From the NCBI RefSeq assembly GCF_000801105.2, contig NC_079516.1, positions 22,977,043 through 23,041,042 of the forward strand: a stretch of 64,000 nt of DNA, read 5' to 3'. The translations under genes were made by a program, and so were the position numbers. The notes under the pieces are model-generated. The model did no database searches, was not told the origin of the DNA, and saw only the letters and a program-made list of their open reading frames with translations. This DNA comes from Raphanus sativus (lineage: Eukaryota; Streptophyta; Magnoliopsida; Brassicales; Brassicaceae). Below are positions 48,521 through 60,531 of this stretch, in pieces. Within the stretch, counting starts at the first letter, position 1, and each line of letters begins with the position of its first letter.

Positions 48521-48534
48521 TTCTTGTAGTGTAA

Positions 48535-49173
48535 ACCAAGAATAACCAACTGGTTTACATCATAAATAGATTCATAATAATCCGGACATTCCAGAGCCCT
48601 TACCCGAACTACACTAAAAGTCCCTGACACTGTACTGTCTATTTTCCAGGTGCTTCTGCTTTCCATATATTATCAGTTTGATGATCCTTAAGTGCATTAC
48701 GTATATGGTCCGGTCCGTTTATCCTTTTCTCTATTGTGTCCCCGTTTGCTGATTATTGGTTTTCCATGTTATTATCAGTTTGATGATCTTGTAGAGCAAT
48801 ATGTTAGTTCATGTATGTGGTGTGACTCGTAGATGGCAATATCATTGTACAGGTATGCAAGCCACATGTTTTTTTTTCTTCTTTTAGATACCAAAGTATC
48901 CAAAATACAATGGAAAATTATCTATGCAAAACAATTTCATTATTAAACCGGTAGTCCTCGTCTGAGAAATTTTTTTCTGATAGTGGTGATCAGGTCTCTT
49001 GAGACTTTTGGCGCCTCAGTGTTCTGCGGGGTCTGTCTGCCCTGACTCCCTTCTGACTTTTCTTCACAGTTTATAACAGCACTAGTATATCTCCCGTACT
49101 ACGTACGGGCCTTTATATTTCTGTAAATATATATTATATATTTATGTTGAACATATTATATATCATTTTTAAA
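48535..49173. other. Gene-free stretch with a minus-strand Helitron 3' end
   Basis: No gene. At 49082-49085 a CTAG followed by the near-perfect palindrome CCCGTACTACGTACGGG (about 49093-49109) forms a Helitron 3' end in minus orientation. Its 5' end was not found, perhaps disrupted by the next insertion. Confidence 0.5.
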
Positions 49174-49821
49174 TCTATCTTATTAAAACAGAAACATTCT
49201 ATTGGACCTAACATTTATTTTGTAAGTTTTTAAATTAAATACATTTTTATATTTTATAGTAAAACTTACATTAAATCATTAATGTTTCTTTTTTTATACT
49301 ACTATCTATGTTTCCAAACAATATATTTATTTCTTTATACTACTATCAATGTTTCCAAACAATATATTTTTTATACTACTATCAATGTTTCTAAACAATA
49401 CAATAATTAATCTTAGTTATGTTATATCTATCATTTTCTTTTTAAAATTTTGTAGAAACGTCATAATTTCATAAATTGTAAAATAATGAACTTTAAAATT
49501 TGGAGTATAAGATTACAAATTATGAAATTATTACAATTTAAATCAAATTAGATTACATATCGGTCATCCAACAGTTCAATCGGTTAATCTCGGGTTTTAG
49601 TAATTTTTTTAATATGAATATTTTAAAAACCTAAATTGAATTGTCAGATCACCGAATTAACCGGTATAATCACAATCGGGTTGAATTTAAAAATGCTGAT
49701 TTAAATGCAAAAAATATTTTAAATACACACTTTTAAAAATTACCAAAATATTTGTTAAGTTATTAGTGAAATTTTTGATCGTAAAATATTCCGCGCTTCT
49801 AAAGCGCGGGTCAAGATCTAG
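49174..49821 (+). mobile_element. Non-autonomous Helitron, plus strand
   Basis: A 648-bp element. The 5' end TCTATCTTATTAAAACAGAA at 49174 is preceded by A. The 3' end has the perfect hairpin CCGCGCTT-CTA-AAGCGCGG (about 49791-49809) then GTCAAGATCTAG, with CTAG at 49818-49821 followed by T. Non-coding and AT-rich. Confidence 0.8.
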
Positions 49822-50519
49822 TTTATAGTTAAAATACATATTCTTTTGATTATTATTGTTCGGAAACATACAAAAAGAAATTAAAGTTTTGCTGTTCATA
49901 TCTTACAATAGTTGACCCAAATTTATAATATTAATCTTTTTCCCAAACCAACACAATCATTAAATATGAACATCAAAGGCATATATATTGCACATGTACA
50001 ATTATGTAGATAATTGAAGTTAATTATTATGTTTTCTAGTCATTCTTTTTATTCTTTGGCATTTCGATTTGTGAACAAATCTACAAATTTGATAAACACT
50101 ATATAAGAAAAATAAAGGGATAATTTGTAAATTACCCCAAAAACAGTTTGATTTTTGATAATTGCATTTTTTATTTTTCTTTTTGAAAAATACACTTCTT
50201 TAATTGTGAATTGACCTTTTTACCCAAATTAGATATTTCAATAATTAATATATAAATTCAAAATTAACAAACTAATATTTGAAATTAATAAAAATACCAT
50301 TAAAATTAGTTATTTATGTTTAAGATAAATATGTATGTTGAGATAAACATGTTATTGTAACATTTAAATTTTACAATAACAAAAGATAAATATGTGAATA
50401 ATTCATAGTCTTTGGACGACTATATCATGAAATTTATACAGATTTTATTTTATTTTATTTTCTTTAACTTATATAAACAATAAACAAGTAACGTTAGTTA
50501 AACTAATTTTGGGGCCAAT
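49822..50519. other. Gene-free AT-rich stretch
   Basis: Low-complexity AT-rich DNA; nothing recognised. Confidence 0.5.
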
Positions 50520-50526
50520 CTTATAA

Positions 50527-50615
50527 AGAATCAGTTAGCTTAGATGGTAAAAGAATTTCGGTTAAAGCTTGGAATGTGAAGGGTTTGGACTCCGGCTTCA
50601 GTATATCATTTTTTT
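50527..50615 (+). mobile_element. Possible tRNA-like SINE head
   Basis: TTAGCTTAGATGGTAAAAG looks like a pol III A box and GGGTTTGGACTCCGG, about 40 bp on, like a degenerate B box. A T-run follows. No clear target duplication was found, so this may be a truncated SINE or a tRNA relic. Confidence 0.35.
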
Positions 50616-53440
50616 TTGCGCCTGTTGTTAAAAAAGGTTGTTTATATGGCCTTGCTAAACCAAATAACTTCCTTTGTATGCATAACGATCACTTCCCTTA
50701 GGCTTTCAGAAAATCTTTTTGCTGGTCTTAACCAAATACATATCTTTTCTTTCTTCATTAATCAAATTCATATTCACCATCATAGAAGAAAAAAACATAA
50801 GGTGTCCATCTAGTCTAGCATTAACGACACTTATGTTGAACTTGAACAGAATCATAGTTCTTTAAAGGTGTAGAACAAATGGAAAACATAACATGTGTTG
50901 TGAAAATAATCAAACCTTATTGTCAAATAAAAACTAAAACAGTTACCAAAACCTAGAGTAACCAAAAAAAAACAAATGTTGCAGAAAAAACATTTAGAAC
51001 AGAAAGACGTCAAATTCCAAAGTCGCATCTCGCACGATTGTATCCTGAACGATGACATCTTGAGCAAGCTTCCACTCTTCTAAAACTCCAGGCAAATGCA
51101 ATATGATTTTCCTAAAATAAAAACACCAGAACTATAGTCCAATAAAATAGAATCAGAATTAAAAACTGATATTTGATTCATGAATCAACAAACTTCTCTT
51201 AATGAGATGAGAGGAAGATCTGTGAAAGGAGAAAAAATTTTCAGAAATGGAGAAATAAGGAGAAGGAAGGAGACGAATTTTTGTCAACAAGGAAGGAGAC
51301 GAATGACCTGGGTTCTTTATTTTATCCAAAATAATAAAATAATTTAAGTTATTATAAAAAGATATGGGAAAGATATTGTGTAAATATATTAAAAGAGATA
51401 ATTGGTAGATTTTTTTTATCAACATAATTTGTAGATTCCATTACGATTTTTTTTTTCTAAAACAAAAATCAATTTTTGAACAATATATTAGAAATAGAAA
51501 AATATTAAGAATGGTCAATTAGGTAAATTTATATATATACAAGTGTATTTTTCCAAAAACTTAAATAAAGGTGTAATTTTCAAATCTTATTCTTATTTGA
51601 GTGCATTTTCCAAATTTTCCCAAAAATAAATTCAGAAGTGTATGTTGAATCAAAAGTAAAAAAAAAAAAACACACCCCTTTTTATAAGATAATAAACACA
51701 CAAATACAAAATATGGAAGACTAACCTGAGGTTAGATCTTAATCTAGATAATAGACATAGTCCTCGTTCTTCTATCACCCGCCCCGAGTTATTTTACTAT
51801 CACCAATTTTTTCTTCTTGTTTCGGTCCTTCTCGAGTTTTTAGGAGCCATATACGTGTGATTTAAAGGTGAGCCTCTAACTCTCCTTCCCTAAATCATCA
51901 CCAAAACAAAGAAATTTGTTCAACAAATTGAGAATTAGTTTAGTCTCTATGATGTATGTCCAATATATAAAATGATATAAGAAAAGAAATATAGTATCAG
52001 TGACGTTTTCTTAAAGGCTACTCATTTTTGTGTAATAGAGTTGGAAATGCTTATTGTTGTTACCTTTGCTGCCGAGGAACCTTTGATTTGCCTTCTTTAA
52101 TTGAAGAGCTAAGATTTGAAACATGAGTTCACTCAAACGCTATTTGAAATTTGAAATCTGTGAAAAAGGATTATTAATTAAGAATAATCAAATATGTATT
52201 TTTTTTTGTTTCAGTCAAAGATCTCAATCGTAAAAAAAAAAATATGAAACGATGGAATAGCAGAAACAGAGATGAAGTAGAAAGAGAAGATTAATATAGA
52301 ACTTTTTTTTTGCAAATAGATCGACAACAAAACAGTTTAAATTGTGATTAGTTTTGAACGTGGGATGATAATGGAGAAAATTTAGGAATTTAGATTTTAT
52401 TTATTTGGAAATTCAGAAATTTTAGGAACAAAATTAATTTGTTTTGTCGACACTAAAAAAATTTGTAAAGCATATGCCATATGTAAGAATTCTATTGGAC
52501 GGGTGACTTGCAATTTAGTATATAAAGGATTAGGCTTGTCGATTCATAAACGTTCTCAATTACCAAACGAAAAGCACTATTAGTGAAACAACCAATGAAG
52601 AGTCTGAAGACCAAGGTATCTTTCCAAAGATTCATACAAACCAAATTAATAAATAATTCATTCTGAAACTGTAGTAGTAGTAGTTGACAAAAAAAAGAAA
52701 CTGTAGTAGTAGTAACTTAAATAATATAAAATAAAAACATAAAGAAGATAAAAATAAATATTAATAAAATATTATATTTTAGTTTTTAATAAATATATTC
52801 GAAGATGAGTCACTTAATAAATAAGTAAATAAAAAAGAATATATATGTATATATAATTTATTTATATCATTAACCAAAGTATTATGAAATGAAAAACAAA
52901 CCTATATTTTAAGTTCTTCTATAACGAACATAAATTTTTAGAAATTAATAATTTCATGTTTTCATTTTTAACATCTAATTATATAGACCTTGAAATTAAT
53001 TGGATGGCATTAACTTATAATTTATTAAAATATAAAATCATAATAAATAACATTAGTGATTAGTTTGTAAATAAAAAGTTTATTTTAAAAAATGAGGAGC
53101 TGAATAATTTAAAAAAATACTGTTCAATTCCTTAAAATTTGAAAAATGAAAAAAATAAAATACCACTAAATTTAAATTTGAAGAAACATTCAGTTTTTCT
53201 TTTCAAAATTTGAAAAATTATTATTAAAAAAAATAAGCGAAAATGGAAAATAAAGCATTTAGAAGTAAAATTACTCGAACTCAATTGTGTTTATATTATA
53301 TAAAAGAAATTGATATTTTTAAATATAATTATTTTATATTTTATCATATATTTAAATATTTATATTTTAGAGGAATATATTAAAGCATATTTCAATTCTA
53401 TTATAGAATATATTTTTTTATCTTACAATGGTTCAATTTG
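50616..53440. other. Gene-free stretch upstream of TIM44
   Basis: AT-rich. Short open frames (50616-50813, 50852-51067, 51159-51425) have no recognisable domain. A GTAGTAGTAG run recurs near 52672 and 52700. A phrase GGACGGGTGACTTGCAATTTAG near 52498 resembles element-edge sequence but could not be assigned. Confidence 0.45.
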
Positions 53441-53455
53441 TGTCTTACAGTGTTT

Positions 53456-53492
53456 TGGGCCTCTTCAACTTATTTTTGAGGTTAACGGCCCA
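53456..53492. promoter_or_regulatory. Inverted site II pair upstream of TIM44
   Basis: TGGGCC at 53456-53461 and GGCCCA at 53487-53492, about 245-280 bp before the TIM44 ATG. TGGGCY (site II) motifs are bound by TCP factors and are typical of plant genes for mitochondrial and ribosomal biogenesis. Confidence 0.55.
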
Positions 53493-53735
53493 AATCTTTA
53501 TGAGACGAGAGCGAGGAATATTGTTTGGAAAGCAGTCTCCATATCCGCACACGGAATATACTTGTTCGTGTTACCAAACAAGTCGGTCCGAAAGAGAAAC
53601 CCCAGAAGAAGGTTTAGCGAATGCATCTTTAGGGCTTAAAGGCAACAACACTCCAAATTGGTTTCTTTCTCAAGGCAAAAAAAAAAAAAAATTAATCTTT
53701 CCATTTCGAATTTCATCACTACGAGGATCGTTGGA

Positions 53736-56455
53736 ATGGCGAGTAGAAAGGTGATTCGAGATTTAGTCATGACAAAGCAGCCTCTCTTCCTCCAATTGGC
53801 GCATCAACGGGTCCGTGAGATTATCGATTTTGTTTTCTCTACTATACTGTTTGTGATTACGAACTGGGGCTTACTCGATTTGGTAGTTTTTTGTAGAGAG
53901 TGGGCGCAAGGCTAGGGTTGATGCCAGTCAATGGGTATTCGATTAATCGCCGGTTCAGCATTTTCAGCGACTTCTCCAAGAAAATTAGAGGGGAGGCTGA
54001 AAGGTATCTCCTTTTGTTTTGATGCCAACTGTTATGTTTTCTATACAAAATTTTCTTAACACCTGTCCATGTTGTTGTCGTTTACACAGCAATCCTGAAT
54101 TCCAACGAACAGTGAAGGAGCTCAAGGAAAAGGCAGATGAGCTTAAAGGTGTTAAAGAGGACCTCAAAGTTAAGTAAGTTACATCTTACCAATTTCCACT
54201 TACTTTTCTAGAGAGACAGACATTTGTAGTTGCTTATGAATGAAATAAAAAAAAAACAAACAAACAAACGCAGAACAAAAGAAAAGACTGAGCAGCTCTA
54301 CAAGCAAGTTGATGGTGTCTGGACCGAGGCTGAATCTGTCGCTAAAAAGGTACTAGACCCTGCCTGGAACTCCCACCATATTTTGTAAACTTTTTAAAGG
54401 TACAAGAGCCTGTATGAAACAAAGTGCCAATATTTCCCTAAGCTGGGTTGTATCTTCTTTGCCGGATTTGCAATTTTTTTTGGGTTGGCTGTGTTAAGAA
54501 ATGTGCTTATGTGTACCTGTATGTGTCAAATATCGGTTGTTGTTTGGTAACTGAATACTATACTGATGAAAAATTGTTTATTTGTACACTGTTAAAGGCT
54601 ATAGGATTGTTTCTTACCAAACAGCTTTCGTGGTGCAGGTCTCTTCAAGTGTGAAAGACAAGTTCTCAGCGGCCACAGAAGAGGTTTTTTTTTTTTTGGC
54701 TGGAAGCCCGCTCTTTTTAGTCCTTTCAGTCGTTAATTGTTGCATTTTTTGGGGGGTTAAATTTGGTTATGGATTTTTTTTGTGATCAGGTCAAGGAGTC
54801 ATTCAAGCTCGGTAAGGAGGAGAATGCAGAGTCAGCGAGTTCATCAGGCACAGGAGCCTCTAAAGAGGAAAACCAGCAGCAGCAGCAGCAATCAGGCAAT
54901 ACTGAGGGAGGTCAACAACATACATTATTTGGAAAAATTAAATCAAGCATTTCTTCGCCCCTTGACTTAGCGAAGAAGGGACTTGACATTGTGAAGGATG
55001 AATTGCGAGGAGGAACGCCTAAAAAGAAGCACCTCGAATACACGCCTCCCCCACCATTTACAGGTGTGAGAAGTGAAAGAACGGATCTGGTTGTTACTCC
55101 AACAAAACAGTCCAAGTGGCAAAAGAAGTGGGAATCTTTAAGAGAGAAGGTAACAGCGACGACCCTCTTTAGTCTTTTCCGCTTATTCCATGTTTTTATA
55201 TTCCATTCCTCTTGCTTACTTTTCTATTTTGGTTTAGATGCAAGCTCATCCTGCTTTTAAACGTCTAAGCGGGATAAGTGAGCCTGTCGTCAGCAAAAGC
55301 CAAGAGGTAATAAACAATTTTTCTCTCTTTACTCTTTTCCTGCAATTATCTCTCTGATGATACTGTTTTGTACTTGTAGATTGCAGAAGATGTTGTGGAA
55401 AGATGGGAAACTAGTGACAACCCCATTGTTCACAAAATTCAGGAGTATGCTCTAATTACTACTCCCTTGTGAACACTTCCTTTAAAAATGAACTTACTTA
55501 TATATGTGTTTGGCAGCTTAAATGAAGCAGTGTTTAACGAGACAGATTCTGGATCAACTTACAAGGAGATACGCCGCCGAGATCCGTAAGTGGTAGATTC
55601 TTTGTATGAAAATGTTTCCCCTTCTCGGTTAATGTTATCTCTTTCGTGGTCAGAACCTTCTCCTTGACGGACTTTGCTGCAGAAGTTCATGAAGCCATCA
55701 AACCAGTCTTGAGTGCATATAGCAAGGTTAGGCTGAAGTTTTGAAATGGATCATCTACACTCCCATCTTCTATTATTTTTTGGTTGCTTCTAATTAGTCT
55801 CCCATCTCCGAGCCAGGGAGATGCTGAGACGTTGAAGAAGTTTTGCAGCGCGGAAGTGATTGAGCGGTGCACGGCAGAGCTCGCAGCTTTAAAAGGCCAT
55901 GATCTTTTTTTCGATCACAAGGTAAGGTTGTTTTTGTTATACTTGGTTCACACCACGAGATAATGTAAAGCTCGCGAGTCAGTTGGCTTCATTTTTGTGT
56001 TGTTCAGATTCTGCATATATCGGAAGTAGAAGTTGAAGAGACAAAGATGATGGGAACTACGCCCACAATCATCGTCAGGGTAAATGATCTTCCTTTTTTT
56101 TAAAAAAAACTTATGTGAGATCATCCTTTAGTTAAGATGTGCATTTGATGGATTGCATCGTCATCTTTTATTTGACAGTTCCAAACGCAAGAAATATTCT
56201 GTGTGCGCGACAAGAATGGCAACATCAAAGAAGGAGGCCAGGTAACCAGTGATATAAATCAAAAACAGAGAAAAAAACAGTATATTTAATCTACACTGCT
56301 CTAATACTATGTTGTGTGATGGATTGTAGGATACAATACACTCGGTGTACTACAAGTGGGCAATGCAACAGGTGGACGCAGGGGAGGAATCTATGTATCC
56401 CATTTGGAGGCTCAGAGATGTCTGTAAACTTGGTGCTGCCCAGGCTCTTATTTAA
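53736..56455 (+). CDS. TIM44: Mitochondrial import subunit TIM44
   Basis: Fourteen exons with GT-AG introns: 53736-53814, 53901-54003, 54090-54173, 54274-54349, 54639-54683, 54790-55149, 55238-55306, 55380-55444, 55517-55585, 55654-55726, 55817-55921, 56008-56079, 56179-56241 and 56330-56455. They give about 462 residues. The N-terminus ([11 protein letters not shown], then basic residues) looks like a mitochondrial presequence. A charged coiled-coil segment ([19 protein letters not shown]) and a Gln/Ser-rich linker follow. The Tim44 C-terminal domain runs from about [13 protein letters not shown] to the end and includes DNPIVHKIQ and SCYS-free beta strands typical of the family. TIM44 tethers mtHsp70 to the TIM23 channel. 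The gene appears intact; the second exon boundary is my least certain. Confidence 0.92.
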
Positions 56456-57151
56456 TATCGTTCGTTGGTTTATTACCACCTTTAAGCAAAGCCTCTTTAT
56501 ATAATTTTCTCTGCAACGTATCAGTAGAGTATTATTTACTCAGAATCTTTGTTCACTCTTTACCCTCATTTTTCGTTTTCTTCTTCTCTCGGGAAGAATT
56601 GGGTTCCCATGTTTCCGGGGTATAAGTTTTGACATGTATTTGATTAGTCCCCTATGTCTCTTTTTCTGGAGGTTCTTCTTACTTTTGTTAGTCAGTCCTA
56701 AGGGGATAAAACACTCTTTGGAAAATAAGAAACATCTATCATCTTTTGTTAATTGTCGTTATGTTTTTGTCTTTAGTTTTATCAGTTCGGTGTGACTGCA
56801 CAATTCAGAATCTGTTTCATTATCTGACGTCATATTACTAATGAGTATCTTAAGCACGCAGCAGCTAAGTGGAATACTTTTTTTTTGTCTTCCAAACTAA
56901 GCTCAAGAACACCAACTTGTATATAATCCTCTCTGATCTCACTTTTGAGTTTTGAGCTTCATCTCTCCTCTCAATCTTTCTCAATCTTTACCTTGTTGTG
57001 TCATGTCTTGCCTGAGAATGAAGTTTTCCCATCCAAAAAAACTTTGCCGTGCCGGGAAATCCAAAACCAAACAGCTAACCCTGTAAACTCCATTACCTTC
57101 AGCCAACCGTTCAATCCACAGACCAGGAAAGAGTCTTAGAGACAGAGACTC
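56456..57151. other. Spacer after TIM44
   Basis: TIM44 3' UTR and AT-rich DNA. The open frame at 56945-57139 has no known resemblance, though it may belong to the same transcript as the small ORF that follows. Confidence 0.45.
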
Positions 57152-57352
57152 TTGAGTGTTTTTCTAAAGAGAGAGGTTGCTTATTCAAGAAGAGACGCAA
57201 ATCTGGTGTTGTATACGTACATAAGCTCTTCAGAGAAGAGAAGCCAACTAGATTCCAGTAACACAGTGGAAGCCGGAGGAAGAATTGGTTCCAATAGACA
57301 GGAAGAGTTCATCAACAGAATGATAGCTGCCGGCAACTTGCACTACTCATAA
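57152..57352 (+). CDS. Small hypothetical protein, 66 aa
   Basis: An ATG-started frame (MSVFLKREVAYSRRDANLVL) ending in EEFINRMIAAGNLHYS. I do not recognise the family. The basic N-terminus and the well-formed, mixed-composition C-terminus look more gene-like than other short frames here, and it lies in a compact gene cluster just before the convergent STK19-like gene. No intron, signal peptide or domain is seen. It could equally be non-coding. Confidence 0.35.
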   Translation: MSVFLKREVAYSRRDANLVLYTYISSSEKRSQLDSSNTVEAGGRIGSNRQEEFINRMIAAGNLHYS

Positions 57353-57570
57353 GCAAGGCTTCACAACTACTAGTAATTAAATTGCGTGTATAAAAAAGGA
57401 GCCAATTTCAATTTTAACAATCGTGTATGGATTTAGCTCGATTTGGTGGTTTCTCTTTATGAAAAACCCATTCTCCTTTTGAACAAATATATTCACTTAA
57501 CAAGATGAGCTAAATCGGATGAATTGACAACATTAAGTGGATGTGTTGTGTATATGAGAAAAGGGGGTTG

Positions 57571-58114
57571 TTAGTCGGTTGAAAGGCGAAGAAGCAGACC
57601 AGAAGTGGTTTGGAAAGTTTTGAGGTGACGGGAGCCAATGAGATCTCGAATGTGAAATCTCATATCAAGAGGAGAGTAGCGGAGTCGTTTCTTTTCAAGC
57701 TGGGCCAAGAACATCTCTTTGTGACGCTTGCGCTTTAGCAACGAGAGTAGCTCCTTCCTTCCCTGATCATCAAGAGTTAGAGAAAAGGTTTGATCGAATA
57801 AAAGTTATAGCTAGGAAGTTACCTGCCGCAGAGCCTTCAACAGTTTGCCAATACTGGGAATGGTAAACCAGTACATGTCTGGATCAATAAGTTGGCGTGT
57901 CTGAGAGACAAAAATGGTATCAAGTGTTACAAAGAGAGAGAGAGAGTGGATGAAGGAGTGGTATAATTGTTTACATACGAGAAGGCCAGCGTTGATTAAG
58001 AGAGTGATGTGCGCATCCTTCACCTTTACCCCCAATGACAAGAGCGTACACTGCATTTGAATTTTAGTTGAAAACTTTCATGTACAAGTAGAGCGAGGAC
58101 AAAAGACAGATACG

Positions 58115-58151
<37 letters not shown>

Positions 58152-59062
58152 CTCACAAGCTCATGATGTGAAATATTGGGCTCAATTTTAGAATCAAGGA
58201 CATGTTCTTTGAACCACTTGAAAATAGTTGCAGTATCACTCTGATTCTTATCTTCCATCCTCTTTGCTATTCGATCAACCTTAAAACATATTGGATGGAT
58301 TATGTAGAATAGGCGACAAGGAAGGAAGGGAAGGGAAGGAAAGCACAGGCAACCTGGTTAAGATAGTCATCCAGAAAGATGATTGCATGATCATCTTGTC
58401 CAGTGTTGAGTTTGAAAACACGAACAATTTTATCCCTTCGTAGAAGCTGCACCAATTTGAAATTGATCATTACAGAAAAGAACTATTATAGATGATAAAA
58501 GTTGACACCCAAAAAAAAAAAAAAAAGGAACTTTTCAAAGGAAAATATGAGAAACTGCAAGAAGAAAAGAGAAACTATATGGGGTTTGGTTAGAGAAGGA
58601 AAGTAAAAACCTCAAGTTCTCTATCGACCTGCGTTCTATCGTTGACGCTACTGTACAATTGCGACTGTAATATGAATGGCGGGACCGAAGCCTGTTGTAA
58701 CAGACGAAAAGAGGCAATGCGACTCAAATTTTCAGACACAGAGAGAGAGAGAATGTAGAAATTGATTAAATAACAGATATACCTGGTCAATGCGAGGAAA
58801 CTGAGACCGCATCATCCGAAGCGCCACAGAAGTATCGCTAAAGGTAAGTTCATCCTCTGTCAAAACCCAATCACGAGTCAGGGGGAAATCTCTCAATTTT
58901 TTTATTATAACAACAAAATCGAGAGGGGGGGAGGGGAAGATTCTACTCACGGAGAGAGAAACTTTGATCTCCATTTGCAACGTGACTGCAACCAACTTCA
59001 TCCTCCTCTAGCCGACGCTTCTTTCCTCCGGCGGAGGCTTCCGGATTTGTGACTTTCTCCAT
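57571..59062 (-). CDS. STK19-like winged-helix protein
   Basis: Eight exons on the minus strand: 58951-59062, 58783-58856, 58611-58691, 58354-58446, 58157-58279, 57979-58050, 57823-57900 and 57571-57762. All introns are GT-AG, giving 274 residues. The conserved core begins SDTSVALRMMRSQFPRIDQ. It continues VPPFILQSQLYSSVNDRTQV, DRELELLRRDKIVRVFKLNT and DDHAIIFLDDYL, matching the STK19 family. The C-terminus is basic and Lys-rich (KELLSLLKRKRHKEMFLAQL). STK19 was named a kinase but lacks kinase motifs; human STK19 is a DNA-binding winged-helix factor in transcription-coupled repair. An early basic patch (KKRR) may be a nuclear signal. It is divergent from the SNM1-like gene. Confidence 0.88.
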
Positions 59063-59206
59063 TCGATTTCTCCCAGAACCGGAAGCGATTATGAAACAAT
59101 CATAATGGGCCTTAATATAATATGTAAGCCCATTAAAAAGCACACTGTGTATAATAAAAAGGAAGGAAGCGCGATTTGAAAGTGAAACAGAAAGGGGGGC
59201 GAAGAG
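59063..59206. promoter_or_regulatory. Compact bidirectional promoter (STK19-like / SNM1-like)
   Basis: Only 144 bp separate the two divergent ATGs. The space holds TGGGCC (59106-59111) and AGCCCA (59127-59132), an inverted site II pair. No TATA box is obvious, as expected for a shared housekeeping promoter. Confidence 0.65.
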
Positions 59207-60531
59207 ATGGAGAGCGGATTGATATCGGTGGACCGGTGGAAGAGTGGGAGTCAAGCCTACTTCTTGACTCATATGCACTCCGATCACACTCGCGGCCTCT
59301 CCCCTCTCTGGTCCCACGCTCCTCTCTTCTGCTCCCGCACCACCGCCTCTCTCTTCCCCTCCCGATTCCCAGGCTTCGACCTCTCCCTGCTCCGCGTCGT
59401 CTCCCTCTCTTCTTCCTGGCAATCTCTCTCCCTCCGCTCTCCTTCCTCCGGCTCCCCCGTTCTCCTCCATTTCCTGGCCATCGACGCCCACCACTGCCCC
59501 GGATCGGTGATGTTCATGTTCCGTGGAGACTTTGGATGTTTTCTCTACACAGGAGACTTCCGTTGGGAATGTGATGATGATGAGGAAGCAAGGACCACTC
59601 TCGTCTCTGCTATCAACGATTTCCCCGTCGACATTCTCTATTTGGATAACACCTACTGCAATCCCATTTACACTTTCCCTTCCCGTCGTGTCGCTGCCAA
59701 TCTCATTGCTGACTTAATCCTCTCTCATCCTTCTCATGATATCCTCATTGCAATTGACTCTCTCGGCAAGGAACATCTTCTCCTTCATATCTCCCGTCTT
59801 CTCAACATCAAGGTCTTTTTCTTTCTTCTTCTTAGCTCTTTCAGTTTTTTGTTGATATGATGATCCCTTTGTCTTCTTAGATTTGGGTTTGGCCAGAGCG
59901 ACTCCGTACCATGCATCTCCTTGGCTTCCAGGACACTTTCACCACCGATACATCTCTTACAAGAGTGCGCGCTGTCCCTCGTCACAGTTTCAGCATTCAG
60001 ACACTCGAGGGGCTCAATCTCATGTGCCCAACCATCGGCATCATGCCTTCGGGTCTCCCTTGGCTCAAAACACCTTTCAAAGGAGATGCCACTTCTCTTC
60101 TTACCTCAACTGCTGCTCAACAGAGAGAATTACTACTGCTACAAGGGGCGGTGCATTTGTTCCATGACAACATGTATTCCGTGCACTACTCTGATCACTC
60201 TTGCTACGAGGAGATTGGAGAGTTTATAAAACTTGTCAACCCAAAGAGCATGAAGGGAATTGTGGTTTCATCCTCATGCTATGTTGAGCCTCTCTACTAT
60301 TTTGGGCGCATCTGCGGTGTTAGCCAACCGCCAGAGTTGCTGCTTTTGAGGCCTGACACCACCACCAGCAGAGAGCAATTTCGAGCTGTTAGGATCAAGT
60401 CTTATTCTGCAAAGGACGAAACAACAGTTTCCAAGAAAGAAAAATGGAGGAAGGGAGATGGTCATTCGAGTTTGAAGAGAAACAAGAAGAGGAGAGCACG
60501 TATATGCGCCAAAATTGCAGAGGTTGATTAG
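59207..60531 (+). CDS. SNM1/DCLRE1-type DNA repair nuclease
   Basis: Two exons (59207-59812, 59881-60531) encode about 418 residues. A metallo-beta-lactamase fold opens the protein: LTHMHSDHTRGLSP carries the HxHxDH metal motif near residue 22. HHCPGSVMFMF and LYTGDFRW are the next metal-binding and fold motifs. The beta-CASP half has RVRAVPRHSFS and VHYSDHSCYEEI. The tail is short and very basic (KRNKKRRARI), likely a nuclear signal. The family removes interstrand crosslinks or processes DNA ends as a 5' exonuclease. It resembles the Arabidopsis protein annotated as a DNA-repair metallo-beta-lactamase (At1g27410 by memory). It looks intact. Confidence 0.9.

Larger units (their letters stand above)
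43453..48531 (-). mobile_element. CACTA (En/Spm) DNA transposon
   Basis: A 5.1-kb element with terminal inverted repeats: right end CACTACAAGAAAACGTGGCC on the minus strand (48531 inward), left end CAGTACAAGAAAACAAG (one base off CACTA) at 43453. A 3-bp TAA target duplication is on both sides (43450-43452, 48532-48534), as CACTA elements make. Both ends carry arrays of TTACGAC/GTCGTAA motifs. Inside, on the minus strand, are a tnp2-type transposase gene and a second gene resembling the plant Transposase_24 (Ptta/En/Spm) family, both broken. It separates TED7 from TIM44. Confidence 0.92.

Noticed and set aside
59176..59574. Overlapping Leu/Pro/Arg-rich frames near the SNM1-like start
   Set aside because: Alternative frames of the C/T-rich first exon of the nuclease gene.
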